A stretch of 32,481 bases of DNA from Sideroxyarcus sp. (lineage in GTDB: Bacteria; Pseudomonadota; Gammaproteobacteria; Burkholderiales; Gallionellaceae). This document shows positions 27,056-32,481 of the stretch, in pieces. The number at the start of each line of letters is the position of its first letter. Within the stretch, counting starts at the first letter, position 1. The stretch lies in the NCBI GenBank assembly GCA_030652215.1, contig JAUSBC010000121.1:1-32481 (forward strand), given 5' to 3'. A program made the position numbers and the translations under genes. A model generated the notes under the pieces. The model was not told the DNA's origin. It saw only the letters and a list, made by a program, of their open reading frames with translations, and did no database searches.

Positions 27056-29287
27056 ATGACAAATGCAACCGGATCGAGACATATCGCATGGGTGCCGGCC
27101 ATGCTGCTTGCCCTGGGCCTGCTGTCGGCATGCGGAGGACAGGAGTCGGCCATAAATGCTTCGCCGGTCGATACGCCGGTATTCCAGCCCTCGCTCATGG
27201 ACCGGGATGCGGACGGCGTCGCCAACACGCAGGACGCCTTTCCAGACTGCCGCTTCGCATCCGGAGACGTGGATCACGACGGCCTGCCCGATGGTACCGG
27301 GCGCGCCACCGGCACCGACGAGCAGTTGGCCGGTTGCACGCTGGTGCGGGACGACGACGACGATGGCGACGGCATTCCCAACGCGACCGATGCCGTGCCG
27401 CTGGTTGCGGGCAGTCCCGGCGACGTTGCGCCGGTGGTGGTTCCGCCGCCCGCGCTGAACCCGCTGAACCAGACGGCGGTGCCCGAGCCGCCCAACCTGT
27501 CGGTGTTCGTCAGCAACAAGCAGGCGGCGATCCGGCTGGGCAAGGCGCTGTTCTGGGACATGCAGGTCGGCAGCGACGGCATCGTGGCCTGCGCCACCTG
27601 CCATTTCGCCGCCGGCGCCGACAGCCGCAGGAAGAACCAGCTCAATCCCGGCACGCACGCCGGGGATACGCTGTTCGGCAACAATCGCTCCGGCGGCTAC
27701 GACTTCCCGCAGTTCGGGCCGAACTACACCCTGCAGGATAGCGACATGGCGTTGCATGACCGGCAGTTGCCGGGCCACTCGCAATCCGATCCCGTGCTGC
27801 GCGACACCAACGACGTGATCTCTTCGCAGGGCGTGCGCCTGTCGCGCTTCGTGGGCGTCGTGCCCGGCCAGGCCGAGGATGTGGTGGAGGCCATCCCCGA
27901 CGAGGTATTCCGCCATGCCGACAGCAGCGCCCCGTTTAACAACACGCGGCGGGTGGAACCGCGTAACACCCCGAGCGTGATCAACGCAGTGTTCAACTTC
28001 AACAATTTCTGGGACGGCCGCGCCAACTTCCTGTTCAACGGCGAAAACCCCTTCGGTCCCGCCGATCCCAACGCCGGCGTGTGGTTCAACGACCGCGGGC
28101 CGGGACTGGTCAAGGAAAAGGTCGTTATCCAGTTCGCCAGCCTCGCCTCACAGGCCGTGGGTCCGCCCGTGAACGACATCGAGATGTCCGCTCAGGGACG
28201 CACCTTCCCCGACGTCGCGCGCAAAATGCTGAGCCTGATCCCGCTCGGCAAGCAAGTCGTGCATCCCAACGACAGCGTGCTTGGCCACCTTTCCAAAGCG
28301 TCGTTGCGGGTGGACGGAAGTGTGGTCGACGTGAAAGGGCTCAATGGCAACTACAGCAGGATGGTAAGGGATGCCTTCGAGCCCAATTTGTGGGACTCCC
28401 CCAGCCAGACTCCGGACGGATACACCCAGATGGAAGCCAACTTCGCCCTGTTCTTCGGACTTTCCATCCAGCTCTACGAGGCAACCCTGGTCTCCGACCA
28501 GTCGCCCTTCGACAACTGGCTGGGTGGCAACGAGGCCGCGCTGAACGATCAGGAGAAACTGGGCTTCTCGATCTTCTCCGGGGTCGGCAATTGCACCGCC
28601 TGCCATATCGGCATCGAATTCAGCGGCGCCTCGGTGAGCAACATCGCCTTCACCAACAACTCCATTAACGGGACGATAGAGATGATGTTCGCGGCGGACG
28701 GCAGGCAGGTCGTTTACGACGAGGGCTACATCGACACCGCCGCGAGACCGGGTTCGGAAGACGTTGGCCGGGGCGGAACCGCCCCCTTCGTGAACCCGCT
28801 CACTGGCGAAAACTATCCGCTCTCGTATTCGGCCCTGGCGTCGTTGCAGCGGAAGGGAAAGCTGCCCTTCGATAGCCCGATCCTCGCGCTGTTCCTGCCC
28901 GACAACATGCCGGTCAGCGCCAAAGGCTCGTTCAAGGTGCCGGGTCTGCGCAACGTGGCGCTGACCCCGCCCTATTTCCACAACGGCAGCCTGCGCTCGC
29001 TGGAGAACGTGGTCGACCTGTATGTGCGCGGCGGCAATTTCCCCACGGAAAACCTGCACGACCTTGATCCCATCATTGCGTCGGGCAACCCGATCCTGCG
29101 CGGTCTCGGCAACAACACCGAGCACCTGCACAACGCAGTGGTGGCCTTCCTGGGGTCGCTCACCGATCCGCGCGTGGTCGCCTCATCGGCGCCCTTCGAC
29201 CATCCCGAACTATTCATTCCGGAAGGCGATCCGGAGGTGCTGTTGCACCTCCCCGCCCGGGGCTCAGGCGGCGAGCCCGGGCCGTAA
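27056..29287 (+). CDS. Large di-haem cytochrome c peroxidase/MauG-class lipoprotein with Ca-binding repeats
   Basis: Envelope c-type cytochrome that may reduce peroxide or oxidise a partner. ATG 27056 follows acaggag; the product has 743 residues, about twice the classic peroxidase. The lipobox LLSAC puts C26 at the mature N-terminus. Residues about 49-115 hold thrombospondin type 3-like calcium repeats (DRDADGVANTQDAFP, DVDHDGLPDG, DGDGIPNATDAVP). Two haem motifs follow: CATCH (C179, C182, H183) and CTACH (C513, C516, H517), 334 residues apart, much wider than the roughly 150-170 of CcpA or MauG, so there is a big insertion. Near the end, PPYFHNGSLRSLENVVDLY is the typical family segment. 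The neighbours suggest a role with the copper oxidase or in handling peroxide from it. Confidence 0.86.
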   Translation: MTNATGSRHIAWVPAMLLALGLLSACGGQESAINASPVDTPVFQPSLMDRDADGVANTQDAFPDCRFASGDVDHDGLPDGTGRATGTDEQLAGCTLVRDDDDDGDGIPNATDAVPLVAGSPGDVAPVVVPPPALNPLNQTAVPEPPNLSVFVSNKQAAIRLGKALFWDMQVGSDGIVACATCHFAAGADSRRKNQLNPGTHAGDTLFGNNRSGGYDFPQFGPNYTLQDSDMALHDRQLPGHSQSDPVLRDTNDVISSQGVRLSRFVGVVPGQAEDVVEAIPDEVFRHADSSAPFNNTRRVEPRNTPSVINAVFNFNNFWDGRANFLFNGENPFGPADPNAGVWFNDRGPGLVKEKVVIQFASLASQAVGPPVNDIEMSAQGRTFPDVARKMLSLIPLGKQVVHPNDSVLGHLSKASLRVDGSVVDVKGLNGNYSRMVRDAFEPNLWDSPSQTPDGYTQMEANFALFFGLSIQLYEATLVSDQSPFDNWLGGNEAALNDQEKLGFSIFSGVGNCTACHIGIEFSGASVSNIAFTNNSINGTIEMMFAADGRQVVYDEGYIDTAARPGSEDVGRGGTAPFVNPLTGENYPLSYSALASLQRKGKLPFDSPILALFLPDNMPVSAKGSFKVPGLRNVALTPPYFHNGSLRSLENVVDLYVRGGNFPTENLHDLDPIIASGNPILRGLGNNTEHLHNAVVAFLGSLTDPRVVASSAPFDHPELFIPEGDPEVLLHLPARGSGGEPGP

Positions 29288-29339
29288 ATCATCGCATACG
29301 CGATGCTTCACGCGGGCTACGTTGCTGGCCGGATCAATA

Positions 29340-29418
29340 GTAGGTTGGGCAAAGCGTAGCGTGCCCAACAAATGAAAGCATCAGTAAAGTTGGGCACGCT
29401 TTGCTTTGCCCACCCTAC
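29340..29418. repeat. Palindromic repeat, 'gtaggttgggc' family, short form in composite flanks
   Basis: Begins gtaggttgggcaaagcgtag and ends gctttgcccaccctac, a hybrid right end between the 'aacctac' and 'accctac' families. Its left flank of about 45 bases and its spacer match those of the long copy at 16687, but the inner block is absent. Confidence 0.9.
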
Positions 29419-29600
29419 ATGAATAGGTAGCAAGCCGTAGCCCGCATGAAGCACCGCGCTATTCAATGCAGGCTCGCGCAATCCAGTTTGGGGTTTCAAC
29501 CGTATGGCGATTGACAGGCCGGTGGCCATAATTTGGCCGCAGGCAGAAAAATGTGCCGGGCTCACGCCCGAATTCAAAACCAACCCCAAGGAGATCAAAT

Positions 29601-31946
29601 ATGTCATTTCGCCCCAAACTCAAATCAGTCCTGGCCGCAGTCATCATGGCCACCACCGGCATGTCCGCGCACGCAGCCCTGGAGCGCGTCGGCCCGACGA
29701 GCGTCGCACCCGCGATTGGCGGTTTCCCCGCCTGGTACCAGGACACGAGCGGCCTGACGCTTGAGTTCTGCGATCCGAAGAACGCGCTGGAAGTGAGCGG
29801 CGGCTGGTGCCTGGTGCTCCCCGCCGACGTTCCGGTGGCTCCCGAGGTGTTCCCCACCAGCTTCTTCGACGAGCATTTCTACTATGCGGCGGATGCCACC
29901 ATGACGACGCCGGCCGGTGCCAATATCCTGCTGGTCTCGGCCCTGGAGTCCGCGTTTGCGACCGGCCCGGCACAACCCGGTGACCAGGTCACGTTCACGC
30001 GCATACGGCTCAGAATGACCCCGGTGCCGGTCACCGGCACCTATCGTTTCATCCATCCCTACGGCGAGGACAGTATCGAAGGTGTTGCGGGCGGCCGCAT
30101 CACCTTCACCGAGGATATCGGCATAGGCGCTCCGGGCGATTTCAGCGGGGCGCTGGTGTCGCGCGTCGGTCCGTTCCTGACGGCCTCGGCCACACCTGGC
30201 GGCACCGAATTGGCACCGGTCGCGGGACCGTCCGGCTTGTATCTTGCCGATCCCGCCCGGCTAGGCCCGGTCACCGGCAGTACCCTGCCGAACTTTATCG
30301 ATTCCAGCGGGACCAGCCGCAATCACAATATTTTCCGCGTGGAAGGCCCGGTTGGTTCCAACCTGGGCGGACCCGGCATCGACTTCATCGAGACCACCGA
30401 TTTTGCGCTGGTAGGCCGCGTGTTCACTGGCGCCTTGCCGGGCCGGGTCGATGTCAAGCGCGCCAACTACAGCCGCAATGCCGCGGGGCGGAAGCTGTTT
30501 GTGTTTGCCAATGCCTTCCCGACCACGCAACCGCGGATTCCGCCCGCCCCCAAACCGGCGCCGGTATTGCCGCAGCTTTCGTTCTTCGCAGCGCCCTGCG
30601 CCGGCACAGTCAACCCGGTCACGGGCGCAGTCCAGCCCCCGTTCAGTGCGCCGGCAGGGGCTATCGCGACACCGATGTCGATTGTGGGTACCGATTACTG
30701 GGGCGAAATGATTCCCCTGACGATTCCCCCGTCAGTTTGCGTGCAGGACAGTGCCGCAACGGATGCGCTCGGCAACCCGGTGCCGATCTTTGTCGACAAG
30801 CAGGTCACGGATGAAGTCACCATCGGCAGCGCCCTGTACAACCCGATCACCCGGACCCTGGCGGTGGCCGCCAGTTCCAGCGACGCCGTTGTGCCGCCCA
30901 CGCTGACGCTGGCATTCGGCACGCAGCAGGTCAATCTTGTGGCCGGCAAGGCCAGCGTAGCGCCGCTCGCCGCGCCGCCCTCCAGGGTGACGGTGCGCTC
31001 CAGCGCGCTGGGATTCGCCGATTCACTGGTGAGCGTCGGCGCACCGATTGGTGTTGCGCCCGTCATTTCCACGACGCCGCTACTTGCCGCCACTTCGGGC
31101 CTGTCCTATGCCTACCTGGTCGTTGCCAGCGATGCGGATGGCGGGCCGCTTACCTTCAGTCTCGACGCGGCGCCGGTCGGCATGTCCATCGTTCCGGCAA
31201 CGGCCACCTCCGTCAGGCTCAGCTGGCGGCCGACCGCTGTCCAGGTCGGGCTGCAGGACGTGACGGTGCGCGTGACCGATTCGACCGGGCTGTTCACGAC
31301 GCAATCTTTCCGCATCAATGTGGTGGCCAATGCGAATCGGCCGCCGGTGGTTGCCAACGATGCCTTCACCATGATCAAGGGCACCACGCTGAACGTGGCA
31401 GCACCCGGCGTGCTGGCCAACGACAGCGATCCTGATGTCGGCAATACGCTCACCGTGTCGAACTATACCGTGCCGACGGTGGGCACTCTCGCGGGCCAGG
31501 CAGCGGGCGGCTTCACTTATACCCCGCCGGCGACCTTCACCGGCATGACCGGGTTCCGTTACCTGGCCAGGGATAACTCGGGGCTCGCCAGCGCGACTGC
31601 CGGGTTTGTCTCGATTGCGGTCAGGGCCAACCGGGCGCCGGTGACGGTGGACGATGCGGCCGTCACGCCGCGCAACACGCCAACGGTGATCAATGTGCTG
31701 ACTAACGACAGCGATCTGGACACCGCGATCGATCCGACCAATCGCATCAACCCGGCGACCGTGTTCATTCCTGCTGGCAAGCGCCCCAACCAGGGCGGCA
31801 CGGTGACCGTGAATGCGGACGGCACCATCAACTACACGCCCAGGGCCGGTTTTGTCGGTATCGAAACGTTCTCGTATGCGGTCCGGGATACCTACAGCAC
31901 ACCGGGGATATCCAGGGCGACCACTGTGCGGGTCACGGTGCAGTGA
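29601..31946 (+). CDS. Secreted mosaic protein: CHRD-protein N-module plus multicopper-oxidase C-terminal cassette
   Basis: Exported protein of 781 residues with no recognised enzyme motif. ATG 29601 follows aaggagatc; a signal peptide ends near residue 25 (GMSAHAALE). Residues about 26-290 match the N-terminal module of the protein at 14845: VAPAIGGFPAWYQDTSGL, MTPVPVTGTYRFIHPYG, FRVEGPVG and FALVGRVFTG occupy the same order. A Pro-rich linker and a middle region of unknown fold follow. From residue 487 to the end (P487, VISTTPLLAATSG..., ending VRVTVQ) it matches the last 294 residues of the multicopper oxidase, with long identical runs such as NPATVFIPAGKRP-like and FSYAVRD. It may be a matrix or surface partner that docks by the same C-terminal cassette as the oxidase. 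Confidence 0.8.
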   Translation: MSFRPKLKSVLAAVIMATTGMSAHAALERVGPTSVAPAIGGFPAWYQDTSGLTLEFCDPKNALEVSGGWCLVLPADVPVAPEVFPTSFFDEHFYYAADATMTTPAGANILLVSALESAFATGPAQPGDQVTFTRIRLRMTPVPVTGTYRFIHPYGEDSIEGVAGGRITFTEDIGIGAPGDFSGALVSRVGPFLTASATPGGTELAPVAGPSGLYLADPARLGPVTGSTLPNFIDSSGTSRNHNIFRVEGPVGSNLGGPGIDFIETTDFALVGRVFTGALPGRVDVKRANYSRNAAGRKLFVFANAFPTTQPRIPPAPKPAPVLPQLSFFAAPCAGTVNPVTGAVQPPFSAPAGAIATPMSIVGTDYWGEMIPLTIPPSVCVQDSAATDALGNPVPIFVDKQVTDEVTIGSALYNPITRTLAVAASSSDAVVPPTLTLAFGTQQVNLVAGKASVAPLAAPPSRVTVRSSALGFADSLVSVGAPIGVAPVISTTPLLAATSGLSYAYLVVASDADGGPLTFSLDAAPVGMSIVPATATSVRLSWRPTAVQVGLQDVTVRVTDSTGLFTTQSFRINVVANANRPPVVANDAFTMIKGTTLNVAAPGVLANDSDPDVGNTLTVSNYTVPTVGTLAGQAAGGFTYTPPATFTGMTGFRYLARDNSGLASATAGFVSIAVRANRAPVTVDDAAVTPRNTPTVINVLTNDSDLDTAIDPTNRINPATVFIPAGKRPNQGGTVTVNADGTINYTPRAGFVGIETFSYAVRDTYSTPGISRATTVRVTVQ

Positions 31947-31956
31947 AATAAATGAC

Positions 31957-32013
31957 GTCATTCCGGTCCTTCGGCAGGACGGGCTGACCTGCGGTCAGGC
32001 CGGAATCCAGTGT
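31957..32013. repeat. Imperfect palindrome 'cattccgg...ccggaatccag'
   Basis: cattccggtcc at the left and ggccggaatccag at the right form an inverted repeat around a loop with its own small hairpins (gtccttcggcaggac, gacctgcggtc). It starts about 10 bases after the last gene; a dispersed repeat, possibly also acting as a 3'-end structure. Confidence 0.6.
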
Positions 32014-32046
32014 CTTTAATCAACTGGACACCGGCCTGATGGAACT

Positions 32047-32097
32047 ACTAGCCATTCGACTAAGCTGGCAACCAACGCCAGCCAAGTCGCTGGTTAT
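32047..32097. repeat. 51-bp hairpin repeat, copy 1
   Basis: Begins actagccattcgactaagc and ends gtcgctggttat; 51 bases, repeated at 32278-32328 with only a few differences. The unit is itself an imperfect dyad: CGACTaaGCTGGC pairs with GCCAGCcaAGTCG over the 7-base loop aaccaac. Confidence 0.85.
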
Positions 32098-32124
32098 CCG
32101 CCGGTGTGACGAGCAGCAGAATCC

Positions 32125-32157
32125 GTAGGGTGGACACAAGAAACGTGGCCACCCTAC
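32125..32157. repeat. Small palindrome of the 'gtagggtggac' type
   Basis: gtagggtggacac and gtggccaccctac form a 33-bp inverted repeat, a short degenerate relative of the 'gtagggtgggcac' family, sitting between the two 51-bp repeats. Confidence 0.75.
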
Positions 32158-32242
32158 AGGACTCACAAAATAGACGTGCGCGAAGCGCACACAAAACCGC
32201 CTTTGAATTTATTTCCCCTGTGCGTCCGCCGAGTAGCGGAGG

Positions 32243-32481
32243 CTGGTCAGGGGTAGTCGGCGAGGACTGATGAAACAACTAGCCATTCGACTAAGCCGGC
32301 AAAGAACGCCAGCTAAGTCGCTGGTTATGTCTGAGCGCGTAGCGCGAGTTCCGCAGCCGCCTGACCAGTCGAGCAACGCAGGGAACCCCGAAGGGGCGGC
32401 GCGCTGGGGTCGCCTTCTTTTTGGTTACTTTTTCTTTGGCGAAGCAAGAAAAAGTGACTAGCTGTCGGGCTACCCCCGACG
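32243..32481. repeat. Composite repeat with inverted arms and an embedded 51-bp unit
   Basis: CTGGTCAGG (32243-32251) and CCTGACCAG (32360-32368) are inverted arms around a segment holding the second 51-bp repeat. Further right, ACTTTTTCTT (32427-32436) and AAGAAAAAGT (32446-32455) form a perfect 10-bp stem. It extends to or beyond the window end, so its right limit is unknown. A 63-codon ORF across it is repeat translation. Confidence 0.65.
32278..32328. repeat. 51-bp hairpin repeat, copy 2
   Basis: Second copy of the unit at 32047-32097, same orientation, with differences in the central stem and loop (GCCGGCaaagaacGCCAGC). It appears to interrupt the composite repeat that surrounds it. Confidence 0.85.

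Noticed and set aside
32047..32328. Integron attC sites
   Set aside because: The 51-bp units fold as bulged hairpins but lack the paired RYYYAAC/GTTRRRY cores, and no integrase or cassette genes are seen.
32270..32461. 63-codon frame at the right end
   Set aside because: Runs through the 51-bp repeat and the composite repeat; no independent coding signal.

Overview
The window reads as a chromosome segment of a betaproteobacterium, probably an iron- or manganese-associated lineage such as Gallionellaceae/Sideroxydans or a Leptothrix-like organism. This is inferred from the gene content (a MofA-type multicopper oxidase with c-type cytochrome partners, next to an exopolysaccharide locus), the high-GC coding style, and the many intergenic palindromes of the 'gtaggttgggc...gcccaacctac' type. 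No rRNA, tRNA or CRISPR array was seen. Every gene I accept lies on the + strand.

Layout. (1) 1-303: the 3' end of an Hsp15-like heat-shock RNA-binding gene. (2) 791-12990: an exopolysaccharide locus. It encodes a Wza-like export protein with SLBB domains, a Wzz-like chain-length protein, an APS kinase, a GH16 glycan hydrolase, a hexapeptide acetyltransferase, a Wzx-like flippase, a multi-pass membrane protein (candidate polymerase or GT-C enzyme), a sulfotransferase, a family 2 glycosyltransferase and a priming sugar-phosphate transferase. APS kinase plus sulfotransferase suggests a sulfated and acylated polymer. (3) 13742-16557: a HAF-repeat lipoprotein and a secreted CHRD-domain protein. 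(4) 17122-23288: a 1418-aa multicopper oxidase with a long C-terminal Ig/cadherin-like region, a SCO-cytochrome c fusion with a His-rich tail, and a small His-rich secreted protein. (5) 23840-26626: a membrane PAS-PAS-GGDEF-EAL protein. (6) 27056-31946: a large lipoprotein of the di-haem peroxidase/MauG class, and a secreted protein whose N-terminal half matches the CHRD protein and whose C-terminal ~295 residues match the end of the multicopper oxidase. (7) 31947-32481: a pile-up of repeats.

How the parts may work together (inference). The first half would build, modify, export and trim a sulfated extracellular polysaccharide. The second half would place a copper oxidase, copper-handling and haem redox proteins and adhesive repeat proteins at or outside the outer membrane, with c-di-GMP signalling encoded in between. 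That arrangement would suit extracellular metal oxidation in a polymer matrix (sheath, stalk or biofilm). The substrate, Mn(II), Fe(II), Cu(I) or an organic compound, cannot be read from the sequence.

Two structural themes recur. First, the secreted proteins are mosaics of shared N- and C-terminal modules. Second, nearly every gap between transcription units holds one or more palindromic repeats of a few modular families, and one such palindrome lies inside the 5' coding part of the GH16 gene.
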